Source: Croceimicrobium hydrocarbonivorans
Lineage (GTDB): Bacteria; Bacteroidota; Bacteroidia; Flavobacteriales; Schleiferiaceae
Assembly: GCF_014524565.1 (NCBI RefSeq)
Contig: NZ_CP060139.1
Location: forward strand, 1,495,501 to 1,559,500
Direction of reading: 5' to 3'
DNA: 64,000 nucleotides
Each line of letters begins with the position of its first letter. Position 1 is the first letter of the stretch. A program made the translations under genes and the position numbers. Positions 1-7,613 of the stretch are shown here, piece by piece. Below the pieces are notes generated by a model. That model ran no database searches. It saw only the letters and a list, made by a program, of their open reading frames with translations, and was not told the origin of the DNA.

Positions 1-1017
1 TGGTACGGACAAGAAGCTTGGTTTGGCGATCAAAACACCCTTACCGTATACTACCGAACCAGTCCCAGCGGAGCATGGACCCAAGTTTGGCAAAATCAAA
101 CCGATGTTTCCTCCTGGACCAAAGTCGTAATTGCTATTCCTTCAAACTCAAGCACCCTTCAATTTGCCTTTGAGGGCACTGATAATTGGGGACATGCCAA
201 TGTTTTAGATGATATTCGAGTAGATGTACCCGGTGGTTCCAATATCTGCCCACAAGTAACCAACGTGAGTAGCGCCAATCCAAGTTGTGGAAGCATCGAC
301 TTAAGCTGGGTTTCCTCCTCTGGCGGTTCGATTATTGAATACGGTCCTACTGGATTTAGCCCAGGTAGTGGATCCTTCACCGGAGTAGTTACCTCGCCCT
401 ATACCTTAAGTAATTTAAACGCTAACACTTCTTATGATGTGTATATCGCTGATACTTGTGGAGTGCAGGATACCGGAGCTTTCAATGGCCCAACTACAGT
501 AAGCACGAACAATGCAGGCTCAGCCAATGCGAGCTTTACCTACAGTAATAGCACTACTAATTTTATGACTTACAATTTTGATGCATCGGCTTCCACCGGA
601 AATATTCAAAATTATGTTTGGGACTTTGGTGATGGCTATGTAGGCAATGGTATTACTGTAAACCATACTTATACCAGCGCTGGCGTTTATGCTGTAGAGC
701 TGATATTGGTAAGTGCCTGTGGCAATGACACCCTAACTCAGACCATAGCTGATGTGAGTACTTCAGAATGGAAAGCCAGTGATTTAAAATTGTATCCTAA
801 TCCGGCTCAAGATCAAATTAAACTGGAGCTACCTAAGAGCGGAAAAGTAGAAATTGCCTTACGTGATGCTAGTGGACGTACGGTTCGCAGCTGGACCCTT
901 GAGGTAGAAGCTCAGGAAGCACAGGAATTAAATCTGGAAGGATTAAGCAAAGGCGTTTACTTGATTGACGTGAATCAAGCTGATCTTCATAATCGTGAGC
1001 GCTTGCTCTTGAAATAA
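1..1017 (+). CDS. C-terminal part of a T9SS-exported FnIII/PKD surface protein (5' end outside window)
   Basis: The reading frame is open from base 1, so the gene starts upstream of the window. The visible 338 residues begin inside a MAM/lectin-like beta domain that ends 'LDDIRV'. A fibronectin type III module with the motif IEYGPTGFSPGSG follows, then a PKD domain (WDFGDG, VNHTY) and a T9SS type A sorting domain (LYPNP near the end, final 'GLSKGVYLIDV'). T9SS substrates of this kind are exported through the outer membrane and anchored or released at the surface. The same FnIII motif recurs in the 1805-residue protein at 28028-33445, so the two are paralogous in architecture. A strong terminator lies just downstream. 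The sorting domain call is confident; the ligand or role is unknown. Confidence 0.85.
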   Translation, partial: WYGQEAWFGDQNTLTVYYRTSPSGAWTQVWQNQTDVSSWTKVVIAIPSNSSTLQFAFEGTDNWGHANVLDDIRVDVPGGSNICPQVTNVSSANPSCGSIDLSWVSSSGGSIIEYGPTGFSPGSGSFTGVVTSPYTLSNLNANTSYDVYIADTCGVQDTGAFNGPTTVSTNNAGSANASFTYSNSTTNFMTYNFDASASTGNIQNYVWDFGDGYVGNGITVNHTYTSAGVYAVELILVSACGNDTLTQTIADVSTSEWKASDLKLYPNPAQDQIKLELPKSGKVEIALRDASGRTVRSWTLEVEAQEAQELNLEGLSKGVYLIDVNQADLHNRERLLLK

Positions 1018-1041
1018 TTTTAAGAAGACCAACCACCATAG

Positions 1042-1070
1042 CCACCCCCTCGGGGGTGGTTTTTTTGTTT
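1042..1070 (+). terminator. Rho-independent terminator after the T9SS protein
   Basis: CCACCCC and GGGGTGG form a GC-rich stem of seven to eight pairs around a tight loop, followed by a run of seven T. It sits 25 bases after the stop codon of the plus-strand gene and touches the stop codon of the convergent comF gene. Confidence 0.9.
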
Positions 1071-1763
1071 TTAGGCATGGGCCAGAGTTAATACCGAGAA
1101 ACGACTATCAGGAGCCTGAGCCAGACTTTGCAAGCAAGCTTCTAAGGTGGCGCCAGTAGTAATCACATCATCCACCAAAAGAATATGTAAACCCGCCAGG
1201 CTCGCGGGTTCCTTCAATTGAAAAACGGAATGCACCTGCTGCCAGCGATTGAAGCGCTTTTCCTTAGTTTGGGAATTGCGATAGCGGATACGATTCAACT
1301 GCCCTAATACCAAGGGTTTCTTTAATTCGGCACTTAAACCTTCGGCAATAGCCTGCGCCTGATTATAACCTCTTTTCCTCTGCTTACGTGGATGCAGGGG
1401 CACCGGAATAATTACATCGGGGGAGGCGAGCAATGGACTATCGCGCCACTCCTTAGCCAATTGACGACCGAGATAAACAGCTAGCTTCTCCTGATCCCGA
1501 TACTTAAAAGCATGCATAAGCTTTTGCACCTTGCCTGCTTTTTGGAAGTGCAACCAGGCTCCGGCAAAGCGTAAGGGAAACCTGCCAATGAAACGACGAA
1601 AGACTGGATTGTCGTGAAATTTCTCGAAGTCAGTTCGAGGTAATTCGGCTTTACAAGCCAAACAGATATGCCTTTCCGGCCGAAATAGTTTTTGCTCACA
1701 AGCCAAACAATGAGGAGGAAAAACCAAGTCGATGAAATCCTGTATATAAGGGTATAGCTTCAT
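1071..1763 (-). CDS. comF: ComF family protein (phosphoribosyltransferase-like)
   Basis: The 230-residue product has two CxxC pairs near the N terminus (C19/C22 and C34/C37), expected to bind zinc. The C-terminal half carries the PRPP-binding loop LLVDDVITTGAT. ComF proteins are linked to DNA uptake and recombination in competent bacteria, although the biochemical reaction is unclear. I chose the ATG at 1763; a TTG five codons upstream would add only MARKK. The gene follows the large outer-membrane protein gene on the same strand (63 bases from its stop to this ATG), so the two are probably co-transcribed, but nothing suggests a shared function. Confidence 0.88.
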   Translation of the reverse strand: MKLYPYIQDFIDLVFPPHCLACEQKLFRPERHICLACKAELPRTDFEKFHDNPVFRRFIGRFPLRFAGAWLHFQKAGKVQKLMHAFKYRDQEKLAVYLGRQLAKEWRDSPLLASPDVIIPVPLHPRKQRKRGYNQAQAIAEGLSAELKKPLVLGQLNRIRYRNSQTKEKRFNRWQQVHSVFQLKEPASLAGLHILLVDDVITTGATLEACLQSLAQAPDSRFSVLTLAHA

Positions 1764-1826
1764 TTTTTTTCGAGCCAAATACCCGCTTTGAAAAGCAATA
1801 GCCCGAAATCAAACATTTAAAAACGA

Positions 1827-4800
1827 CTAAAGAAATGCTTTCACCTGAAGGTTGCCGGTGTGGATTGCAAAGGCCTCGCGGCTAAAACGCCCGGAATAAT
1901 TAAGACTTAAAACAATGTTCTTTAAAAAAGTACGCTGCAGGGTAAGGCTGATCGCCAGGTTATCTCCCGGCTTAAAAGCCTGTAACATTTCAAATGCGGC
2001 TGGACTATTTACATCTCCTTCGAAATTATTGCGGATATAAGCCACCTCCCCTTGCATCGCTATTTCACTCGCCAGATTGTAATTCAGGTTAAGACTAAAT
2101 TCCTGCGCTGCTAAGGTATTTTCATCTGCCCCCGAGCTTTGCTCATCCCGTAATTCGTAAGCTCCGGTTAAGGTGAGTTTTTGTCCTTCCTGATAACTTA
2201 AGCTTAGGGTATTGCCAAGCGCTTGCAAATCGAAATTCCGACTGGCGAAATTGCCCGATCGATTTTGCTTGTCTTCTAAATTCCCTTGATAGCGCAACAC
2301 AAATGCCTGATCAAAAGCATAACGCAATCCCAAACGATGGGCATTTAGCACCCGCTCTTCAATCCCGAAGCTCAATAAATTGCGATTGCTACTACGGTTA
2401 AAATTATAATCCGCCCCAAAGCCTAAAGCACTACGATTGTAAAAAAGACTTTGACGAAAGGCATTATTCTCAGAAACCAATAAAGTATCCTCCCTTAATT
2501 GACTAAATGGATTAAGCTCATTAAAGCCGCCTTCCAAAAGGGTTTTACGTTCTAATTGGTAAGAGCTAATCAAGGAAAATTTGCGCAGCCATGCACGATA
2601 GCCTTCATTAGCTGATTGCCAGGTACGCGGTGCTTGAATATTTAAGCTCTGGCCTAATTTCACAATGCTGGTACGGAAGAACTCAAGGTTAGGACTGAAA
2701 ACCCGCACAAAGGTGGCCAAGTCGGGACTGGGGGCTATTTCAAATTCATCCAACTCACGAATACCATTGCCATTGTAATCTACATGAGTGTGGGTTCCGG
2801 TTCCAGCAGGCACCTCGATATAAGTAAAACTACGACGAGGTTCCGTTCCAGAGCCACTTTCATAAAAAGTCTGACTGCGCAGGGCTCCCTTTAAAAAGGC
2901 CTGCTGATAATCGAGGCGACTGGTTAAGCTCCTTTGCAAGGCCTGCTCCTCGGGTTGCAGAATTTGTAAGTTGCGGTAATAGGTCGATAAGGATAAGCGG
3001 CCATTACTGGGACTACGCCACACCCCTCTGCCAAAAAAGGTATAAGCATAGGTAAAGGGTTGTAAATCTTTTACCCGCACCGAATCATCAAATCTTTGTA
3101 AAAAGCCAAATTCCATGAAACTTCGATTGGTATCACCAAATCCCTGAAAGACTTGATACTCCAAGAATGAATAGGATGCCGCACTGAGGCTATCGGCGCT
3201 AAGCTCTTTTCGGTTCCATTCCCCGATCGATTTAAAACCCAACCAGGATTCATCCAACCAATAAAAACGACTGCGAATTTGCTCTCGTAAAAACTGCTCC
3301 TTTAGCTCTGGACTTTGAGTTTGGGTAAGACTTAACTTAAAATCATTGATCCAGGAGGAATCGCGATAGGCCCCATCCACACTTTGACGAAAACCTTCTT
3401 TCAAAGGGCTGTTTAAAAATTGAAATTCCGTACCAAAGTTCAGGGAATCGCGATAGTAGCGGAAAGCCAAAGCTCCATTTTGCAGCGCTCCCTGGTAATT
3501 AAGGGGCAGGTTCCAATCTCTGGCAAACTCCACTGCATAAATACGTTCGACGGTAGTAAAACCGGGATTGTTAAACTGATAGCCCGCCTTCACCTCGGCC
3601 TTTCCCTTTTTGAATTGGGGGCGATAGGCATATTCGAGCATTCCGGCCAAACCATCATCATTAGAGCGATCGCGATCCGAAAACAAATTCAAGCGGTTAT
3701 TACTGGCGGCTAATTCCAGCTTCATGGATTGATTTTTTGACTTACCAAATTGCCCTTGACTCTGCCAGTTTAAGACCTGCAACCGATTGGGGGCCACCAG
3801 GGTACGTACAGGCGCATAGGATCCTTGAGACTGCCCATTTTGCGGTTCGACCCATTGAAAAACCCGACCATTAGCATTACTGGAAACCAATTTATAATCG
3901 CCCTTTCCGGCGCCTACAAAGGCAAAGCTGGCATTGAATAAAGCTTGACTGCTATCCGTTGAAAAAACCAAAACCGAATCATAGGCCAGGCTATCGATTA
4001 AACGGTATTGCACCAATCCCGGATCATAAGAAGCGGGCCTAATGGTAGAAGCAAAGGCTCTTTCCAAATCATCACCAACCGCAGCCAAAATGGCTTTTTC
4101 TTCATTGCTGAGATCGGTACCCAAAGCTTGATCCTTGCTATCTTGCTCCGTATAATATTGCACGCGATTCTGCCAGTTCTCCGACTGAAAACTGGACTCC
4201 CCATAGAGTATCGAGCGCAGGTAATTTTGTTCGGTGTATTGGAACTCTACTACAATCCGCTTATCACGAGTGATGGGCTGCAAGGCTGTAAAAGTGATTT
4301 CCCCGGCATTGTAATCAATAACATAGTCGTATTGCTGACCACGCTTTAGCAAGATCCCATCGATATACACTCTTTCGGAACCCGAAACAATGATGATAAA
4401 CTGCTCGCCATTAGCTCCTTGCAATTTATAAGGCCCTTGATTGCCTTCCTGACCTTGAAAACGATTTCGGGCAAATCGGCCCCGAGCCAAAGCACCCTCT
4501 GCTTGCAATTTGAGATTCTTTTCCCCACCAGCAGAAATAGCGGTTAGCAAGCCCCCACCGGATACTCTTTTCTCGAAATTGAGGTAGGTACTGGGAGCGG
4601 GTTTAATATTGTAATCCCCAGCCCTGAGTAGGCCAAAATCCGGGTTCTCCAATTCGAGGTAAACCCGATCAAAATCACGTAATTGCTGGGTATAGCCCTC
4701 CGCTTGAACCGGCACAGTATTATCGCTAATACTGGCTCGAATCTGCGTTTGATTTCCCAAATCGCCACTCAATTGAAGGTTTAGAGCGGAGTTTAAAACT

Positions 4801-5273
4801 GCATCTTGATTAGAGCCCACCGAAATACTACGGCTCAAACTACCCTGCGAATTCAAAGCGCGAAAGGGACTGAAGTTTTGAGAATTGGGTAAAACCGAAA
4901 GTTCCTCTTCACTTAATTGAAAGCGCGCGCGCTCTTGGGGTAGGATCAGATTGGTATCACGCAGACTAAAATAAAGAGGCAGCTGCAGGTCAATTTGCTG
5001 ATAACGAAAGAGCAGGCTATCCTCTAAGGGCGGATCAAAAAGCAAATAGGAAGGCTGGCCTGCTTTAAAGGTATACTGTGGAAAAACCGGCTCTCCGGCC
5101 GAAGTGTAAAATGTAAAGCTTTCCGGCAGCAAGGGCTTATTTCCCAAGGCCACAGAATCGCTGGGGCCAATGCTCATTTCTTGCCACTGCCCTCGTAAGG
5201 CCAGGCCCGAGAACATGCAAAGGAAGATGGGCAGAAATTTGACTAGGGCTCGGATAAAGCGTTTATTTTGCAA
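1827..5273 (-). CDS. Large outer-membrane beta-barrel-like protein, unknown function
   Basis: This 1148-residue protein starts with a signal peptide (hydrophobic stretch about residues 10-27). The N-terminal third contains the block 'SGSERVYIDGILLKRGQQYD' followed by 'DYNAGEITFT', which I recall from large uncharacterised Bacteroidota cell-envelope proteins. The rest alternates short hydrophobic/aromatic strands with polar turns, as expected of a big beta-barrel. No TonB-receptor plug motif is visible. The only start that keeps the signal peptide is TTG at 5273, because an in-frame TAG lies two codons upstream and the next ATG is inside the signal peptide. The gene is divergent from xth with 33 bases between start codons, and comF follows it. 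Confidence 0.75.
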   Translation of the reverse strand: MQNKRFIRALVKFLPIFLCMFSGLALRGQWQEMSIGPSDSVALGNKPLLPESFTFYTSAGEPVFPQYTFKAGQPSYLLFDPPLEDSLLFRYQQIDLQLPLYFSLRDTNLILPQERARFQLSEEELSVLPNSQNFSPFRALNSQGSLSRSISVGSNQDAVLNSALNLQLSGDLGNQTQIRASISDNTVPVQAEGYTQQLRDFDRVYLELENPDFGLLRAGDYNIKPAPSTYLNFEKRVSGGGLLTAISAGGEKNLKLQAEGALARGRFARNRFQGQEGNQGPYKLQGANGEQFIIIVSGSERVYIDGILLKRGQQYDYVIDYNAGEITFTALQPITRDKRIVVEFQYTEQNYLRSILYGESSFQSENWQNRVQYYTEQDSKDQALGTDLSNEEKAILAAVGDDLERAFASTIRPASYDPGLVQYRLIDSLAYDSVLVFSTDSSQALFNASFAFVGAGKGDYKLVSSNANGRVFQWVEPQNGQSQGSYAPVRTLVAPNRLQVLNWQSQGQFGKSKNQSMKLELAASNNRLNLFSDRDRSNDDGLAGMLEYAYRPQFKKGKAEVKAGYQFNNPGFTTVERIYAVEFARDWNLPLNYQGALQNGALAFRYYRDSLNFGTEFQFLNSPLKEGFRQSVDGAYRDSSWINDFKLSLTQTQSPELKEQFLREQIRSRFYWLDESWLGFKSIGEWNRKELSADSLSAASYSFLEYQVFQGFGDTNRSFMEFGFLQRFDDSVRVKDLQPFTYAYTFFGRGVWRSPSNGRLSLSTYYRNLQILQPEEQALQRSLTSRLDYQQAFLKGALRSQTFYESGSGTEPRRSFTYIEVPAGTGTHTHVDYNGNGIRELDEFEIAPSPDLATFVRVFSPNLEFFRTSIVKLGQSLNIQAPRTWQSANEGYRAWLRKFSLISSYQLERKTLLEGGFNELNPFSQLREDTLLVSENNAFRQSLFYNRSALGFGADYNFNRSSNRNLLSFGIEERVLNAHRLGLRYAFDQAFVLRYQGNLEDKQNRSGNFASRNFDLQALGNTLSLSYQEGQKLTLTGAYELRDEQSSGADENTLAAQEFSLNLNYNLASEIAMQGEVAYIRNNFEGDVNSPAAFEMLQAFKPGDNLAISLTLQRTFLKNIVLSLNYSGRFSREAFAIHTGNLQVKAFL

Positions 5274-5282
5274 GGACTAACG

Positions 5283-5292
5283 GCAAATTTGC
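5283..5292. promoter_or_regulatory. Palindrome GCAAATTTGC between divergent starts
   Basis: A perfect 10-bp palindrome lies in the 33-bp gap between the divergent starts of xth and the outer-membrane protein gene. Each strand reads CAAATTTG, one base from the Bacteroidota -7 consensus TAnnTTTG. It may serve as a shared -7 region or as an operator for both genes. No good -33 partner was found on either strand. Confidence 0.3.
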
Positions 5293-5306
5293 ACATTTAC
5301 GCGTTC

Positions 5307-6071
5307 ATGAAGATTTTTTCTTACAACCTAAACGGCATTCGCGCAGCTATGCGCAAGGGATTAGTAGATTGGCTAAAAGAAGCGAATCCAGATGTATTGC
5401 TGATCCAGGAAACCAAAGCACAACCCGAGCAAATTGAACAAGAAGAATTTGAAGCCTTGGGTTACCACTGCTATTGGCACAGTGCTGAGAAAAAAGGCTA
5501 CAGCGGAGTGGGCATCTTAAGCAAGCTAAAACCCGATCATATTGAAGTAGGCTGTGGAATTGATTATATCGATCAAGAAGGGCGAATCTTAAGAGCTGAT
5601 TTCGGCGACCTAAGCATTATGAGCGTTTATGTACCCAGCGGCAGTAGCGGTGATGCTCGTCAGGATTTGAAAATGAAATTCCTGGGGGATTTCCAGCAAT
5701 ATATCCGCGATCTGCTAAAGGAAAAACCTCAGCTTATTATTGGTGGTGATTTCAATATCTGTCATACCGAAATTGACATCCACAATCCCAAAAGCAATAA
5801 AGACACTTCCGGTTTCTTACCCGAAGAACGCGCCTGGCTTAGTGAATTCTTGGAAGAAGGATTAATTGATAGTTTCCGACAGTTTCATGAGGGCGAACTT
5901 GATCGTTATTCCTGGTGGTCCTACCGCGCTAATGCACGCGCCAATAACAAAGGATGGCGTATCGATTATCAAATGGCCGGAGAAGCGCTTAAAGAGCGTT
6001 TAAGCGGGGCTGAAATTTGGCCGGACGCCATGCACAGTGATCACTGTCCGGTGAGTGTGGATATCGATTAA
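5307..6071 (+). CDS. xth: Exodeoxyribonuclease III (AP endonuclease)
   Basis: The 254-residue product matches the exonuclease III/AP endonuclease family. N7 lies in SYNLNGIRA, the metal ligand glutamate in IQETKAQ, then YVPSG, GGDFNI and the terminal SDHCPV with the catalytic histidine. It cleaves DNA 5' of abasic sites and degrades 3' ends in base-excision repair. The ATG at 5307 was chosen because it begins right at the conserved MKIFSYNLNG; a longer frame from a TTG at 5268 would add 13 unsupported residues and overlap the divergent gene. Its 3' end overlaps the convergent nitrilase-family gene by four bases. Confidence 0.95.
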   Translation: MKIFSYNLNGIRAAMRKGLVDWLKEANPDVLLIQETKAQPEQIEQEEFEALGYHCYWHSAEKKGYSGVGILSKLKPDHIEVGCGIDYIDQEGRILRADFGDLSIMSVYVPSGSSGDARQDLKMKFLGDFQQYIRDLLKEKPQLIIGGDFNICHTEIDIHNPKSNKDTSGFLPEERAWLSEFLEEGLIDSFRQFHEGELDRYSWWSYRANARANNKGWRIDYQMAGEALKERLSGAEIWPDAMHSDHCPVSVDID

Positions 6072-6850
6072 AGAATATTGAATTGATCGCGATCTTTTAA
6101 GAATCCGAATTTCGAACGGATTCTTTGAAGCTGGGAGTAGTAGAGTTCTACTACTTCTACGGTTTCTACGTGGGCCTGAGTTTCGGAAAGTACCGCACCT
6201 AAGGGATCATGCACGGCGGAATTACCCGAATGATATACTCCGTTTCCATCCTCACCAATGCGATTGAGACCGGCTAGATAACATTGGTTTTCAATAGCAC
6301 GTGCTTTTAATAATGCCTCCCAGGCCTCCGATCGGCGTTCTGGCCAATTAGCCACAAAAAACTGTAGATCGAAGTCTTCTGCATTCCGACACCAAACCGG
6401 GAAGCGCAGGTCGTAACAGATTTGCGGATTTATGCGCCAGCCCTTGTATTCTACTATCAATTTTTGTTGACCTGGTGTATAGACTTTCTCCTCTCCCGCC
6501 AGGCTAAAGAGATGGCGCTTATCATAGGTCTGATAGCTTCCATCCGGAAACACGAAATAGAGTCGATTGTAGTAGTTCCCCTCCTCCTTAGTCATCAAAG
6601 ATCCGCTAATCGCACAATTCTTGAAACGCGCCTGGGCTTGCATCCATTGCAAACTTTCGCCCGCTGATTCTTCAGCAATATTTTGGGGCTGCATACTAAA
6701 ACCCGTGCTAAACATTTCGGGTAGAAGAATTAAATCCGGCGCTTCCGCTTCTTGAATAAGATTCTCGAAATGAGCACGGTTAGCCTTCGGATCTTCCCAT
6801 TGTAAACTACTTTGAATTAAGGCCAGTCGGAATAATTCACTTACTTCCAC
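6068..6850 (-). CDS. Carbon-nitrogen hydrolase (nitrilase superfamily, omega-amidase-like)
   Basis: The catalytic triad of the nitrilase superfamily is visible: E45 in LLPEMF, K111 in YDKRHLF and C145 in QICYDLRFP. The 260-residue length and these blocks are closest to the YafV/Nit2 omega-amidase branch, which hydrolyses alpha-keto-glutaramate or -succinamate made by transaminases. The predicted start is GTG at 6850; no ATG lies between it and the conserved LALIQ strand. The gene is convergent with xth and overlaps it by four bases. Family assignment is firm; the exact substrate is inferred. Confidence 0.88.
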   Translation of the reverse strand: MEVSELFRLALIQSSLQWEDPKANRAHFENLIQEAEAPDLILLPEMFSTGFSMQPQNIAEESAGESLQWMQAQARFKNCAISGSLMTKEEGNYYNRLYFVFPDGSYQTYDKRHLFSLAGEEKVYTPGQQKLIVEYKGWRINPQICYDLRFPVWCRNAEDFDLQFFVANWPERRSEAWEALLKARAIENQCYLAGLNRIGEDGNGVYHSGNSAVHDPLGAVLSETQAHVETVEVVELYYSQLQRIRSKFGFLKDRDQFNIL

Positions 6851-6920
6851 GTTGTAATTTTAGAGGACTGTGCGCAAAGCTACAGTTTTCGATAAACTGT
6901 GCTCTGAATCGTTAAGGGGC

Positions 6921-6951
6921 TTTGGAGAGCCCAAATTTTTGCGTACTTTTG
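6921..6951 (+). promoter_or_regulatory. Bacteroidota-type promoter (TTTG-N19-TACTTTTG)
   Basis: TTTG at 6921-6924 and TACTTTTG at 6944-6951 are 19 bases apart, an exact match to the Bacteroidota primary sigma consensus TTTG-N19-21-TAnnTTTG. No protein gene follows; the first feature downstream is a strong terminator at 7005-7036, so the promoter appears to drive a short RNA of about 80 nt. Confidence 0.6.
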
Positions 6952-6956
6952 ACTGG

Positions 6957-7036
6957 AAGAGCACACGAAGTTTTTTCATTTTTATGTTTTAGTTTTCGTT
7001 GAAAGCCGTTTACCTGTGGTAGACGGCTTTTTTTTG
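6957..7036 (+). ncRNA. Candidate small RNA of about 80 nt
   Basis: A consensus promoter (6921-6951) is followed about 55 bases later by a ten-pair terminator hairpin and a run of nine T. Nothing between them encodes a plausible peptide. The transcript would have a U-rich body (TTTTTTCATTTTTATGTTTT) ending in the hairpin. I do not recognise the RNA family. It could instead be an attenuated leader, but the next plus-strand gene starts 580 bases further on. Confidence 0.4.
7005..7036 (+). terminator. Strong terminator of the candidate small RNA
   Basis: GCCGTTTACC pairs with GGTAGACGGC (ten pairs including one G-T) around a TGT loop, followed by nine T. No plus-strand protein gene lies directly upstream; the nearest, xth, ends at 6071 with an opposing gene in between. 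Confidence 0.85.
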
Positions 7037-7067
7037 TTAAAAGATTATGAAATGTTAAAAAAAGTTG

Positions 7068-7187
7068 TAAGTTAGACACAACTTAACAGGGTTCTTCATT
7101 TTATAGGGAAATAGGGTTAGTAATCTACAGATTCCAAACACTGTTAAGGTATATGAAGCGGGAGTTGCAGAGTCTCCCGCTTTTTTT
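7068..7187 (+). ncRNA. Candidate structured RNA ending in a terminator
   Basis: CTTAACAG (7082-7089) and CTGTTAAG (7141-7148) form a perfect eight-pair closing stem around a 51-nt interior. The interior contains a small hairpin (AATC/GATT). A second hairpin with seven to eight pairs plus seven T follows at 7157-7187. Upstream AAGTTGT/ACAACTT could form an alternative hairpin that competes with the closing stem. The weak -7-like box TAAGTTAG at 7068 has no -33 partner. There is no coding potential. The layout suggests a free-standing structured RNA, but I cannot assign it to a known family. Confidence 0.35.
7157..7187 (+). terminator. Terminator of the second candidate RNA
   Basis: AGCGGGAG pairs with CTCCCGCT around a nine-base loop and is followed by a T run. 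It is the second strong plus-strand terminator within 150 bases and has no protein gene before it. Confidence 0.85.
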
Positions 7188-7524
7188 ATGCCCATAGGTT
7201 TAGCCCTCAACACTTTAGCTACGCCAACATTTTAGTGGGCCATTTTTGATCTTAATGCTCCTAGCAATTTTCACTCTTTTTAACATTTCCAAACAGGCAA
7301 CCCGAGCCATTAGCTTCGTCTAAAATTCAGCAGGCCAAAAATTGAGCTATGGAAATCAAAGGCCAGCTATTTTTCATCGGGTTTGGCTCCGGTATTGGTT
7401 AATACAGATGCTACGATAAACGCCACGCGGCAGTTCCTCTACCGGAGCGAATCCGATAAAAACACCCCCCTCTCAAGCTGATAGCTTTTAGTGAAGCCTC
7501 CTTCCTTTTCCTAAGAAAAAAACA
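7188..7524. other. Intergenic stretch with nothing recognised
   Basis: This 337-base stretch lies between the candidate RNAs and the promoter region of the TonB receptor. Both strands were read for coding frames, cobalamin and TPP riboswitch signatures and tRNA-like folds, and none was convincing. The longest frame is a minus-strand run with no recognisable protein features. Confidence 0.5.
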
Positions 7525-7577
7525 ATCAGTAAAGGCAAAATGAGCCTTGCCTAAACTGATGAGCAATAGTATTTTCG
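7525..7577 (+). promoter_or_regulatory. Dyad-symmetric site and possible promoter of the TonB receptor gene
   Basis: ATCAGT-AA-AGGCA (7525-7537) and TGCCT-AA-ACTGAT (7548-7560) form an inverted repeat with 11 matching pairs and a symmetric AA/AA interruption. The right arm overlaps a TTG (7547-7549) that is 20 bases before TATTTTCG (7570-7577), one base from the TAnnTTTG -7 box. That places the dyad over the -33 region, where a repressor would act. The alternative is an RNA hairpin in a longer leader. Confidence 0.35.
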
Positions 7578-7613
7578 CCGCGCTATTTAAAATTAGTCTA
7601 ATTAAGAAAAACA

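Noticed and set aside
6957-7187. A single 6S RNA or tmRNA spanning the whole intergenic region
   Set aside because: A strong terminator at 7005-7036 splits it, and no tmRNA tag frame, tRNA-like ends or 6S-type long helix with central bubble was seen.
7188-7613. Riboswitch upstream of the TonB-dependent receptor (cobalamin, TPP or FMN type)
   Set aside because: The conserved boxes, such as the B12-box core or the TPP CTGAGA box, were not found in order. Only a dyad over the promoter is visible.
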